The position numbers and the translations under genes are program-made. Of a stretch of 64,000 nucleotides of DNA, positions 7,637-16,158 are shown in pieces. Source of the stretch: Gemmatimonadota bacterium (GTDB lineage Bacteria; Gemmatimonadota; Gemmatimonadetes; Longimicrobiales; Gaopeijiaceae); assembly GCA_029262115.1 (NCBI GenBank), contig JAJCZZ010000016.1, positions 62,001 to 126,000 of the forward strand, written 5' to 3'. Position 1 is the stretch's first letter; each line of letters starts with the position of its first letter. The notes beneath the pieces are model-generated. The model was not told the DNA's origin. It did no database searches and saw nothing but the letters and a program-made list of their open reading frames with translations.

Positions 7637-9001
7637 CTAGACCATGGAAGCCAGGTCTGAGGCATAGCTGGGATAGGCGAAGACCACGGCCTTCATCTGG
7701 TTGGCTGTGAGACCCGCTCCCATGGCCATGGCGAAGAGGTTTATCTGCTCCTCCGCGCCTGGACCCAGCACGTGAGCGCCGACGATCCGGCCGGTGCCCT
7801 TCTCGATGAGGACCTTGTGAGCGGTGTAGGGCTCTGCGACCCGCAGCGAAGAATACCAATCCGCGGTCCTTCGAAACCGAACGTAGAACTCAACTCCGTC
7901 CGCGCGAGCCGCTTCCTCGAGCAGCCCCACGGAAGCGAGCGGGGGGACTGTGAAGACAGTCGAAGGAATTGGTGGATACTCGATGTGCCGGACGTCCTTA
8001 CCGGCGAGCAGGTTCTTGGCCGCGATGCGGCCTTCATTCGCTGAAATGGGCGTCAGGTTGGGCGCGCCGGTGTCGGCGCAGTCACCTGCAGCGAAGACGG
8101 CCGGGTTCGAGACACTGCGCATTGCCGTGGAGACGATGATGCCACGGTCGCTTGCCGCGACCCCGGCGGCGTCGAGAGCCAGATCCCCCAAATTCGGAAC
8201 GCGGCCTGCCCCATGAACCGCCATGTCGCACGAGAGAGTGTGGGGGCCTGTGAGCGTTTCAAAGCGCACCTGCAGTCCGTCGTCGGTTTTTTCGATCCCT
8301 TCCACGCACGACTCGAGACGGACGTCGATGCCCAGCTCACGTGTGCGCTCGACGAGCAGAGCGACGAGGTCTGGATCGAAGTGGACGAGCGGGCTCGCGC
8401 CGCGGTGAAGGATCGTGACGTTCGAGGCCCCGGCTCTGCGCACGATGTGAGCGAACTCGAAGGAGATGAAGCCGCCGCCTACGAACACGATACGCTTCGG
8501 AAGGCTCTCCAGATTGAGGAAGTCCGTGCTCGTGGACAGCAGCCCTTCGCCGGGGATCTCCAGGGTCGCGGGGCGGGCCCCTGTCGCGACGTGGACGTAG
8601 CGTGCCCGAAGCGACCGGTCACCGATCCGCACCTGGTTGGGGCCGGTGAACCGGGCGGTGCCGTGGAGCGTCTCGATCCCGAGTCGTTCGAAGCCGGTCT
8701 CCAGCCGTGGCGGAACCGCGTCGGTGAAGGTGCGCTTGAAGGCCATCATATCGGACCAATCGATCCAGATGCCGTCGCTCCGTAGACCGTTGCCGGTCAT
8801 CCGTTCGGCCCAGTCGAGCGCCTCGCTGACCGAGACCAGCATCTTCTTCGGATCGCAGCCCCGAAGCGCACACGTGCCCCCATAGGGAAGCGCGTCCACG
8901 ATGGCGACCTGCCAGCCCTCCTTCGCGCAGGCTCGGGCCACGCCGTTGGCCCCGGTGCCCGCCCCGATCACGACCAGATCGAAGCCTTCCACGTCACTCA
9001 T
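7637..9001 (-). CDS. MerA-like FAD/NAD(P) disulfide oxidoreductase lacking the C-terminal Cys pair
   Basis: A 454-residue flavoprotein with an N-terminal FAD-binding GAGTGANGVARA, the redox-active disulfide GGTCALRGCDPKKM (CxxxxC), an NAD(P)-binding GGGFISFEFAH, and the second FAD motif FAAGDCADTG, so the glutathione reductase / lipoamide dehydrogenase / MerA fold is clear. True mercuric reductase ends in a vicinal Cys-Cys and often has an N-terminal HMA domain. This protein ends YPSYASDLASMV and has neither, so Hg(II) reduction is not assured. Its ATG overlaps the merR stop by 4 nt (ATGA) and has an AAGGGAG ribosome-binding site. Reduction of the thioredoxin-like or Sec-containing partner is an alternative role. 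The active-site motif with LRGC differs from MerA VNVGC. Confidence 0.88.
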   Translation of the reverse strand: MSDVEGFDLVVIGAGTGANGVARACAKEGWQVAIVDALPYGGTCALRGCDPKKMLVSVSEALDWAERMTGNGLRSDGIWIDWSDMMAFKRTFTDAVPPRLETGFERLGIETLHGTARFTGPNQVRIGDRSLRARYVHVATGARPATLEIPGEGLLSTSTDFLNLESLPKRIVFVGGGFISFEFAHIVRRAGASNVTILHRGASPLVHFDPDLVALLVERTRELGIDVRLESCVEGIEKTDDGLQVRFETLTGPHTLSCDMAVHGAGRVPNLGDLALDAAGVAASDRGIIVSTAMRSVSNPAVFAAGDCADTGAPNLTPISANEGRIAAKNLLAGKDVRHIEYPPIPSTVFTVPPLASVGLLEEAARADGVEFYVRFRRTADWYSSLRVAEPYTAHKVLIEKGTGRIVGAHVLGPGAEEQINLFAMAMGAGLTANQMKAVVFAYPSYASDLASMV

Positions 9002-9432
9002 CCGGTATCTCCCTTCTGAGGCACCTGGCGACCAGCCTCGAGTTCCTCGAGGATCGGGCACTCGCTCGTCGGCTGGCGGGCTACGCACTTCTGCACCAGG
9101 CGCTCGAGCGAGTGCCCAATGCGCCGAAGGTCACCAATCTTGTCTTCCACTGTGGCGAGCTTGGCGCGTGCCCGTGCTTCTACGGTGACGCAAGCGGAGA
9201 CCTCGTCGATACGCAGGTCGAGGAGCTCGGTGATCTCAGCCAAAGTAAAGCCGAGTTCCTGGGCGCGGCGGATGAAGCGCAGCCGATCGATAGCTTCTGC
9301 GGGATAGTGTCGGTATCCCGCCCGGGAGCGTGGAGGCTCGTCGAGCAGACCCACCCGCTCATAGTAGCGAATGGTCTCGCGCCCTACGCCTGCCGCGTCG
9401 GCAAGCCGTCCAACCGTCAGCATGTCGCTCAT
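8998..9432 (-). CDS. merR: Hg(II)-responsive MerR regulator
   Basis: A 144-residue MerR-family activator/repressor: N-terminal winged helix-turn-helix (LTVGRLADAAGVGRETIRYYERVGLL), a helical linker, a long dimerisation helix and a C-terminal metal loop. Cys81, Cys116 and Cys125 occupy the same spacing as the three Hg ligands of Tn501 MerR (82, 117, 126), which supports mercury sensing over copper, zinc or redox sensing. It is the first gene of the operon. Its -10 element ends only a few bases before the ATG at 9432, so the message may be leaderless; an internal ATG at 9423 is the alternative start. Confidence 0.93.
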   Translation of the reverse strand: MSDMLTVGRLADAAGVGRETIRYYERVGLLDEPPRSRAGYRHYPAEAIDRLRFIRRAQELGFTLAEITELLDLRIDEVSACVTVEARARAKLATVEDKIGDLRRIGHSLERLVQKCVARQPTSECPILEELEAGRQVPQKGDTG

Positions 9433-9438
9433 GCCTGA

Positions 9439-9469
9439 GAGTAAACCCTGTAGTTACGTACAAGGTCAA
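9439..9469 (-). promoter_or_regulatory. MerR-type promoter/operator of merR operon
   Basis: Minus-strand TTGACC (9464-9469) and a weak TTACTC (9439-9444) are 19 bp apart. The spacer holds the near-perfect dyad ACCTTGTA and TACAGGGT around a GTAA-like centre, the classic MerR operator layout. The predicted transcription start falls at or next to the merR ATG. The same TTGACCTTGTAC core recurs ahead of merT, which supports both sites. Confidence 0.75.
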
Positions 9470-9500
9470 GCGGAACCGATTGGGCGGTGGCCGTGGCGGC

Positions 9501-12158
9501 CTACCGCGGCCGCAGCACCATGAGGGGATCCACTCGGGCCGCGCGCATGGCGGGAACGAGGGAAGCGGCGACCGCCACGGCTACGAGGATCGTAGCGACT
9601 ACCGCGAAGCTGAGCGGGTCCGTGGGGGCGACTTCAAACAGGAGGCCGGCCAGGATTTTACTGGCCAAGAGCGCGATGACGACTCCAAGCCCCACCCCCA
9701 CGATCGCCTGAAGCAGTCCACGCCGCACAACCAGGGCGACCACGTCGGCGCCTCCCGCCCCCACGGCCCGCCGGATTCCCACTTCCTCGAGGCGAGTGGA
9801 TACCGTGAAGGTGACGGTGGCATAGACTCCCACGGCAGCAATGCCCAGGGCGATCAGGGAGAACAAGCTGAGCAGTAGCGCATAGTGGCGCTCTTCGACC
9901 GTGTTCTCACCGACTCGATCGGCCAACGCCGATACATCGGTCAGCGGCACGTTGACGTCCGCCCGGACAGCCGCCTCGCGAAGCGCGGGCGTGAGGGCTG
10001 CGGCATCGCCCGAGTACCGAAACAGGAACGCCATCGACGGCATCCAGGGGTCCTGGTACCAGGAATGGTAGGCGAGTCCTTGAATTTCGGCTTTGGGTCC
10101 CCCGTTTCGGATGTCCGCCACCACCCCGATGACAACCCACTCGAGGTTCCCCTGCCCGACGGAACTCGACAGCGTCCGGCCGACGGGTGACTCCCCGGGC
10201 CAGAGGTCGTCCGCCAGCGACTCACTCACAACGATCTCCCGAACATCGTCGGGGCCCTCAGATGGGTCGAAATCCCGGCCTGCGATGAGCGGGATCCCGA
10301 CGGTGGAGAAGAAGCCGGGAAGGACGCTGTGGCGCCACCGCTTGAGCGGTTCTCCAGAGGCGGGGTGCTCGATCTCGAGTTGAACAGGCAGCCCCTCGCC
10401 GGGCAGGAACATGCTCCCGCTGACGTGGCTCACGCCGGGAATGGCCGCGAGTTGATCGCCCATGGTCCGCACGTAGTTGGTCGACGCTGGTTTGTCCGTC
10501 AGCGGACTCTGCCGGGTCGTGACGACATAGATCTCGTCCGTTTCGAAGCCCACCTCCACCATAGCGAGGCGTACGACGCTGTTGAGGAGTAGCGCTCCGC
10601 CTGCGACGAGCACCACAGTGAGGGCGATCTGGCCGACCACCAGGACCGCCCGAGCCGTCTGGCCGGAGGTCCCATCCAACGCAGTGAGGGTGAGATCCCG
10701 CCCCGGGTCGACCTGTGAGGTCGACCACGCGGGGACCATGCCGAAGGCGAGGCCGGCGAGCACGGAAGTCGCGGCCGCAAGGGCCGTGACCCGCATGTCG
10801 ACAGCCACCTCACCCGCGCGGGGAAGATCCGGTGTGAAAGCGGCGAGCGTATCGACCGAGAGGAACGCGAGAACGCATCCGACGGTGCCTCCAATCAGGG
10901 CGATGACGACGCTCTCCGTGAGGAGTTGGACGACGAGCCGGGCCCGCCCCGCACCAAGGACCGTTCGGAGAGAGATCTCACGGCGCCGATCGGCGCCACG
11001 GGCGAGAAACATGTTGGCGACGTTCGCGCAGGCGATGAGCAGCAAGGTTGCCACGCCCGCGAAAATCAGACCAAGCCGGTCGCCGATTTGACCGACGGTC
11101 TGGGCATGGAGGGGTCGTGCCTCGAGCATGCGAGGGGTGCCGTCGTTTTCGGTGTTCGCGCTCGGGTGCGCCTCCGCCAGAGCGAGCGCACTGGCCCGCA
11201 ACTGCTCGTTCGCGGCGCCCAGGTCGGAAGGGTCCGCCAGGCGTGCGACCCCGGAGGAGAATCCGAACGCCCGAGTCCGCTGCACGATTGGATCGCTGTA
11301 GTCGAGTGGAACCCACAGATCGCCGGCGGAGCCCCGGAGTGCCTCGGGAGGAATCCAATCTCTCGGGAGCACTCCCACGACGGTGAGGTCGCCGAGATCG
11401 GTCCGAAGCGTCGCGCCGAGGACGTTCGTCACTCCCCCCCATCGGCGCTGCCAGAGGTCGTGTGTGACGATCGCAACCGTGGGCTCCCGAAACTCGGACG
11501 CGTTAAAGCCGCGGCCTCGCGCGGGGTCCAGGCCCACGATGTTCATGAAGGCCCGCGTCGGGCGGGTGATCTGTTCGAGCGTGGCGCCTTCGTCGTCGTA
11601 CACGAGCGTGGAGCCACCCTGGACACCCCCGACCTCCGTGAAGGCGCCGATGGCCTCCTCGAGATCGATGAGGTTAGCCGTCGAGATCGGCGCCAACACA
11701 CCATTGTCCAACGGTCGTCCCACCTCCACGAGCACGTCCGGGTCGGGGTAGGGCAGCGGGCGCAGGAGAACGATGTCGATGACGGCGAATACGGCGGTCA
11801 CGCCAGCTACGCCAAGAGCGACGGGTCCGGCGGCGGCCAGGACAAAGCCGGGGTGGCGGCGTAGAGATCTGAAGCCGTGGGCAACGTCCGCCCGGTAGCA
11901 AAAGGGGCCACCCGAAGGCGAGCCTCGCCCGCCCCTCTCGGCCAGTCCGGCGGCAACCGCACTCACCGCATCGCGGGCCGTCAGCGAAAGGACCCCGAGC
12001 ACGCCCGTCCTCCCGTGCGCCTCCACGACACGATCGACATAGTAGGTCAGCGCGTCGGCTCCGTACTGGCGGCGGAAACGTGCGGGAAATGCGTACAGGC
12101 ACACGCTCACAATGAGGCGACCCGCACGAACGATTGTGGGGAGCGACGGGCCGGTCAT
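9501..12158 (-). CDS. ADOP-family FtsX/MacB-like ABC permease
   Basis: An 885-residue duplicated permease. A short N-terminal region (LYAFPARFRRQYG) is followed by a first helix (about 100-122), a periplasmic MacB-type domain (about 125-325), an FtsX three-helix block (about 370-480), then a second periplasmic domain and a second FtsX block (about 765-880) ending ARVDPLMVLRPR. This is the layout of the orphan permeases first noticed as duplicated in Acidobacteria, normally without an adjacent ATPase. No ATPase is adjacent here. A role in macrolide/peptide-type export or lipoprotein handling is only family inference. It overlaps the PadR gene by 4 nt, so the two are co-transcribed. Confidence 0.9.
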   Translation of the reverse strand: MTGPSLPTIVRAGRLIVSVCLYAFPARFRRQYGADALTYYVDRVVEAHGRTGVLGVLSLTARDAVSAVAAGLAERGGRGSPSGGPFCYRADVAHGFRSLRRHPGFVLAAAGPVALGVAGVTAVFAVIDIVLLRPLPYPDPDVLVEVGRPLDNGVLAPISTANLIDLEEAIGAFTEVGGVQGGSTLVYDDEGATLEQITRPTRAFMNIVGLDPARGRGFNASEFREPTVAIVTHDLWQRRWGGVTNVLGATLRTDLGDLTVVGVLPRDWIPPEALRGSAGDLWVPLDYSDPIVQRTRAFGFSSGVARLADPSDLGAANEQLRASALALAEAHPSANTENDGTPRMLEARPLHAQTVGQIGDRLGLIFAGVATLLLIACANVANMFLARGADRRREISLRTVLGAGRARLVVQLLTESVVIALIGGTVGCVLAFLSVDTLAAFTPDLPRAGEVAVDMRVTALAAATSVLAGLAFGMVPAWSTSQVDPGRDLTLTALDGTSGQTARAVLVVGQIALTVVLVAGGALLLNSVVRLAMVEVGFETDEIYVVTTRQSPLTDKPASTNYVRTMGDQLAAIPGVSHVSGSMFLPGEGLPVQLEIEHPASGEPLKRWRHSVLPGFFSTVGIPLIAGRDFDPSEGPDDVREIVVSESLADDLWPGESPVGRTLSSSVGQGNLEWVVIGVVADIRNGGPKAEIQGLAYHSWYQDPWMPSMAFLFRYSGDAAALTPALREAAVRADVNVPLTDVSALADRVGENTVEERHYALLLSLFSLIALGIAAVGVYATVTFTVSTRLEEVGIRRAVGAGGADVVALVVRRGLLQAIVGVGLGVVIALLASKILAGLLFEVAPTDPLSFAVVATILVAVAVAASLVPAMRAARVDPLMVLRPR

Positions 12159-12505
12159 GCCGGGTCCAACGTCAGGCGGGCCTCCGCGAGCGACAGGACC
12201 TCTCTCAGGCGGTGGGCCTCGGCGGTAGCCACGCTTCGCCCCAACTCCGTAATGCAGTAGATCTTCCGCCTCGGGCCGGCGGACACGGAGCGGGCCCCCG
12301 TATCGACCTCGATTAACCCACTTCGATCCAGTCGGGCGAGGATCCGGTAGAGCGATCCCAGCTCCAAGGGGACCCTCGCACGCTCCTGCTCCATCACCGC
12401 GCCGGCGATCCCGTACGCGTGGCGCGGCCGGTCGAGCAGAATGAGGAGCAGTTGGAAGTCGGCGGGCGACAGGGGAAGGAAGGACCCCGGCTCAGCGGTA
12501 CGCAT
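12155..12505 (-). CDS. PadR-family transcriptional regulator
   Basis: A 116-residue winged-helix protein: LSPADFQLLLILLDRPRHAYGIAGAV is the PadR N-terminal signature, followed by LELGSLYRILARLDRSGLIE and the wing GPRRKIYCITELGR. PadR proteins usually repress a linked transporter and their own gene. Here it overlaps the start of the ADOP permease by 4 nt, the common PadR-ADOP arrangement, so control of that permease is inferred. No ligand can be predicted. Confidence 0.92.
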   Translation of the reverse strand: MRTAEPGSFLPLSPADFQLLLILLDRPRHAYGIAGAVMEQERARVPLELGSLYRILARLDRSGLIEVDTGARSVSAGPRRKIYCITELGRSVATAEAHRLREVLSLAEARLTLDPA

Positions 12506-12514
12506 GAGTCACAC

Positions 12515-12546
12515 TATCTGCAAGGGACATATACCACGTATCTGCA
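12515..12546 (-). promoter_or_regulatory. Repeated TATCTGCA sites in front of padR
   Basis: Two identical octamers, TATCTGCA at 12515-12522 and 12539-12546, lie 24 bp apart between the padR start and the amidohydrolase gene, flanking an AT-rich GGTATAT stretch (minus strand) that could serve as the -10. Paired sites around a promoter suit autoregulation by a PadR dimer. Evidence is positional only. Confidence 0.35.
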
Positions 12547-12612
12547 CACTACAAATAGCCGTTCCAAATGACAAGAGGTCCTGTTCGCGTCCTCCGAGGC
12601 GGCCTACCCGGC

Positions 12613-14358
12613 CTACGCCAAATACACGGTCCGACCACCCAGAGCCGTCCGCAGAACCGGGATCTCCTTGATACGATCTGGTTCGACATCGTGCGGATCA
12701 CGCTCGAGTAACACGAAGTCCGCGAGCTTGCCCGACGTGATGCTGCCCTTGTCCGACTCCTCGAACGACGCGTACGCGCCATTCATCGTGCAGACCTTGA
12801 GCGCTTGATCGACGGAGATGCGCTGGCTCGGTCCCCAGACGCGTCCGGAAAAGTCCTTCCGAGTGACCATGCTCTGGATCGCCATCAGTGGCTCGTAGGG
12901 GCCTGGCGAGTGATCCGACGCCGGGGCCACGGGAATGCCGTGGTCGAGGAATGACCGGTGCGCGAACATCCACTCCATCTTGTCCTCCCCGTACTCGATC
13001 CACTTCTCGCCGTGGTAGTGCGCGTATGTGTAGAACGGAGCCGGGATGTAGTTGCCGGCGGCGATGCGCCGGAGAAGCTCTGGGTTCACTAGCGAGCAGT
13101 GCTCGATCCGGTGGCGCGGATCCGCTCGCGGCCACATCCGCTGCACTCGCTCGTAGGCGTTGAGTACCATGTCGATCGTGACGTCTCCGTTGGCATGGAT
13201 CGCGACCTGCCATCCGGCGCGATGTGCGTCTTCGACCACCTCGTGGATCTCGTCCTGCGTCATGGTCAGGATCCCGAAGTCGTCCGGCCGGCCGGCATAC
13301 GGCGTACTCATGGCCATCGTGCGCTCGGATGCCGAACCGTCGGCAGCGAACTTGACCGGGCCCACCCGGAGGAGCCCATCACCCAGGCCGGTCCGAACGC
13401 CCGCGTCACGAAGCGCGGGATAGGCGCCGCCGCGCGCCATGCAGTAGGTCCGCAGCGTGAGATCTCCGGCCTCCCGCGCATCCTGATAGGCCGTGAAGTC
13501 CGCCCGGCTCGTGCCCGCCTGATGGACAGAAGTCAGACCCGTCGCGTTCATCTCCCGACAGATCGCCGCGATCCCAGCGGCGCGATCCTTGGGCGTGACC
13601 TCATTGGGAATCTCGAAGACGGCTCGCGCGCGTTCCGCGACCTTCCCCGTCAACTCCCCGTTCTCCCGGAAGAAGTGACCGCCGAACGGATCGGGCGTCC
13701 GAACCGTGACTCCCGCCAACTCGAACGCCTTCGAGTTGTACACGCCGGTATGCCCCCCGCGATGCCCGACGACGATCGGGTGCCGGGTCGACACCGCGTC
13801 GAGGTCACGACGGTTCAGCGGGCGACCCTCCGCCTGCTTGGTGTCGTCGTACATGTAGCCGATGATCCACGCGCCGTGAGGCGTCGTCGACGCCCGCTCA
13901 CGGAGGGCCTCCTGAATGCGCGCGATCGAGCCGAGGTTTGTGTTGACGTTCTTCAGCGCGTTGAGGCCGGCACCAGACGGATGAGAGTGCGCATCAATGA
14001 AGCCCGGAACGACGGTCGCGTCGCCCGCATCAAGGACTTCAGTGCGGCCGGACGCGGCCAGATTCCGCACGTCTCTGGACGTCCCGACCGCGATGAAGCG
14101 CCCGTCCTTGACGGCAAATGCTTCGGCCCGTGGTTGCGAATCGTCCTGGGTGAGGACGCGCGCGTTCGTGATGATGAGGTCGGGGGCGGCACCCGAGGAC
14201 GCGGCCCCGCGGGCGGGGGAACCACCCACCGAGCCTCCCAATGGGACGCCGTCCTGAGCGCCCCCCTGCATCGCTCCGGACGAGGCACACCCGCTCGTGA
14301 CGCCGGCAACCGCCAGCCCGCTGATGCCGAGAAAGTCCCTCCGGGTGAACTCGCTCAT
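12613..14358 (-). CDS. TAT-exported amidohydrolase (amidohydrolase 3 / YtcJ-like)
   Basis: About 581 residues with an N-terminal twin-arginine and lipobox-like leader (MSEFTRRDFLGISGL, then TSGCASSG), so it is probably exported folded and possibly lipid-anchored. The hydrolase begins at PDLIITNARVLTQDD, with the metal-binding VVPGFIDAHSHPSG near residue 105 and later conserved elements (FAADGSASERTMAM, AIHANGD, HRIEHCSLV, VAPASDHSPGPYEP). This is the composite-domain metal-dependent amidohydrolase family typified by YtcJ; the substrate is unknown. I moved the start to the TAT leader, because upstream open frame has no signal. Confidence 0.88.
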   Translation of the reverse strand: MSEFTRRDFLGISGLAVAGVTSGCASSGAMQGGAQDGVPLGGSVGGSPARGAASSGAAPDLIITNARVLTQDDSQPRAEAFAVKDGRFIAVGTSRDVRNLAASGRTEVLDAGDATVVPGFIDAHSHPSGAGLNALKNVNTNLGSIARIQEALRERASTTPHGAWIIGYMYDDTKQAEGRPLNRRDLDAVSTRHPIVVGHRGGHTGVYNSKAFELAGVTVRTPDPFGGHFFRENGELTGKVAERARAVFEIPNEVTPKDRAAGIAAICREMNATGLTSVHQAGTSRADFTAYQDAREAGDLTLRTYCMARGGAYPALRDAGVRTGLGDGLLRVGPVKFAADGSASERTMAMSTPYAGRPDDFGILTMTQDEIHEVVEDAHRAGWQVAIHANGDVTIDMVLNAYERVQRMWPRADPRHRIEHCSLVNPELLRRIAAGNYIPAPFYTYAHYHGEKWIEYGEDKMEWMFAHRSFLDHGIPVAPASDHSPGPYEPLMAIQSMVTRKDFSGRVWGPSQRISVDQALKVCTMNGAYASFEESDKGSITSGKLADFVLLERDPHDVEPDRIKEIPVLRTALGGRTVYLA

Positions 14359-14557
14359 GAGTCGCAATCCTCTGAGAGGTGTCGGCGCCGTTCGAGGTTG
14401 CGCCGGTCCGCCATCGTACGACGGCGAGCGCCCGCCAGGCCAGGTCGCGTGGGCCAGGCGTTCCATGACTCCCGTCCTGGTCGGCATCGTCGCAGGCTCG
14501 TGGTCGCGGCCGAGGGTGGGCGCGTCATGGAGGAACTCCTCTTCGGTGTCCGCGCGA

Positions 14558-16054
14558 CTAAGATGGGGGACTGGAAGAAAACACCGGTCCCACCGTCCGC
14601 CGCACGTCCTCGAACTCGGCAACGGCGTCGGCGTCGGGCTCGCCTATCAAGCTGACTCCGATGCACAGTGCGAAGCCCGCTGCGAACCCCGGGATCATCT
14701 CGTACAGGTCGTAGAAGCGTTCCTTGAACAGCACGACCCAGACGACGGTGGTCAAAAAGCCGCCGACCATTCCCGCCAGCGCACCGGCCCGTGTCGTCCG
14801 CCTCCAGAACAGGGAGCACAGGACCACCGGCGTGAACGCAGCCGCGATGCCCGACCAGGCGAAAAGGACGAAGTAGAACACCATTCGTACCTCCGTCAGG
14901 GCCGCAGCGAGCCCGACGAGCCCGATGACGACGGTCACTCCCTTTCCGAGCAGGGACAGCGACCGCTCCGAGGCCGTCGAGCCGAGCGCCTTCTGCCAAA
15001 CGTCACGCACCACGGCCGACGACGCGAGGATCAGCAAGGAGTCGACGGTCGACATGATGGCGGCCAACACGACCACGAGGAACACACCGGTAAAGAAGGC
15101 CGGAAAGAGCGCCGCGCTCATCTCGGGGAGAACCAGTTCCGGATCGATCAGTCCGGGAAAGAGGATCCGCCCCGCCATCCCGGAGAAGACGGCGCCCACG
15201 TCGAAGCCGATCACGCAGAGCACGGCCCAGAAGCCCCCGTCGACGATGTGCTTCTGGTCGCGAGCGGCCATGAATCGCGTGAGGAGCTGCGGCGAGCCCA
15301 GGAACGCGAAGCCGATGGCGACGAAGCCAGACGCGCTGGCGACCCCGGCAGCGGTCACCCCGAACTCTCCCATGGGTCGGAGGAGCGCCGGGTCGATAGC
15401 GCCGAGCGCGTTCATGACACCTGAAAAGCCCCCCGCAGCCGGAAACGCCACGATCGGAAGCCCGATGAGGCACAGGAGCATGAGGATGCCCTGCACGAAG
15501 TCGGAGTAGGCAACAGCCTTGAAGCCACCTACCGTCGTGTAGAACAGAACGATCGCGAGGCCGATCCAGACGCCCGCGGTGTAGCCGGTGCCCAGGAACG
15601 AGTCGAACGCCTTGCCCGACGCGGTGAGCTGCGCGGCGGTGTAGGCAGCGACCATACTCAGGAGGATGACCGCGGACACGATCCGGAACGCGTGCGACGT
15701 GTCGCGAAAGCGCTCCGTCAGATAGTCCGGCACCGTGATGGCGCGATACCGGTCCGTGTACTCCTTGAAGGGGCGAGCCACGAAGACCCAGGCAGCCGCC
15801 ACCCCCAACACCTCACCGAGGATGACCCAGAACGCGTGGACACCGATGGCGTATCCCATGCCCGTAAGGCCCAGGAGCAGCCACGCGCTCTCTCCGGTGG
15901 CGTTCGAACTGAATGCGATGACCCAGGACGGCAGTCGCTTACCCGCTACATAGTATCCTTCAAGGTCGTGCCCGTCCTTTCTGCTCCACAGACCAATGCC
16001 CAGGAGGATCGTCAGGTAAAGGCCGAGAACGGCCAGGACGACGCCCGACGTCAC
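14558..16054 (-). CDS. Sodium:solute symporter (SSS/PutP family)
   Basis: A 498-residue inner-membrane transporter with about 13 hydrophobic helices. The family pattern is visible: LEGYYVAGKRLPSWVIAFSSNATGESAWLLLG near the N-terminus, and a later core segment GFKAVAYSDFVQGILMLLC. SSS proteins use Na+ to import amino acids, sugars or organic acids; GESAW and the neighbouring aminotransferase suggest an amino acid, which is inference. It starts with GTG at 16054, and that GTG overlaps the stop of a 35-codon membrane peptide gene (GTGA), so translation is coupled to it. Confidence 0.9.
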   Translation of the reverse strand: MTSGVVLAVLGLYLTILLGIGLWSRKDGHDLEGYYVAGKRLPSWVIAFSSNATGESAWLLLGLTGMGYAIGVHAFWVILGEVLGVAAAWVFVARPFKEYTDRYRAITVPDYLTERFRDTSHAFRIVSAVILLSMVAAYTAAQLTASGKAFDSFLGTGYTAGVWIGLAIVLFYTTVGGFKAVAYSDFVQGILMLLCLIGLPIVAFPAAGGFSGVMNALGAIDPALLRPMGEFGVTAAGVASASGFVAIGFAFLGSPQLLTRFMAARDQKHIVDGGFWAVLCVIGFDVGAVFSGMAGRILFPGLIDPELVLPEMSAALFPAFFTGVFLVVVLAAIMSTVDSLLILASSAVVRDVWQKALGSTASERSLSLLGKGVTVVIGLVGLAAALTEVRMVFYFVLFAWSGIAAAFTPVVLCSLFWRRTTRAGALAGMVGGFLTTVVWVVLFKERFYDLYEMIPGFAAGFALCIGVSLIGEPDADAVAEFEDVRRTVGPVFSSSPPS

Positions 16055-16158
16055 CGATCACCACGCCGGGACAGGTAGAAGGCGACCTCGATGCCGAGAC
16101 CGAGAGCCACGGAGAACACGAGGAGCGCCCAGGCGTCGAGCGGCATGCCCGCGATCAC
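16051..16158 (-). CDS. 35-residue single-pass membrane peptide coupled to symporter
   Basis: A small open frame between aminotransferase and symporter genes. It starts with GTG overlapping the aminotransferase stop (GTGA at 16155-16158) and ends with TGA overlapping the symporter GTG (GTGA at 16051-16054). The product has one hydrophobic helix (ALLVFSVALGLGIEVAFYL) and a basic tail RRGDR. An ATG at 16146 would give 31 residues. Perfect double overlap and a clean helix argue for a real gene. Small accessory subunits of SSS transporters are known, so a symporter partner is the likely role; no direct evidence exists here. Confidence 0.65.
   Translation of the reverse strand: MIAGMPLDAWALLVFSVALGLGIEVAFYLSRRGDR

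Noticed and set aside
7637-9001. Calling the oxidoreductase merA outright
   Set aside because: The vicinal cysteines and N-terminal metal domain are absent, so only a MerA-like label is warranted.
13099-14655. 518-codon plus-strand frame opposite the amidohydrolase
   Set aside because: Antisense shadow, arginine-rich; the opposite strand has complete metal-binding motifs.
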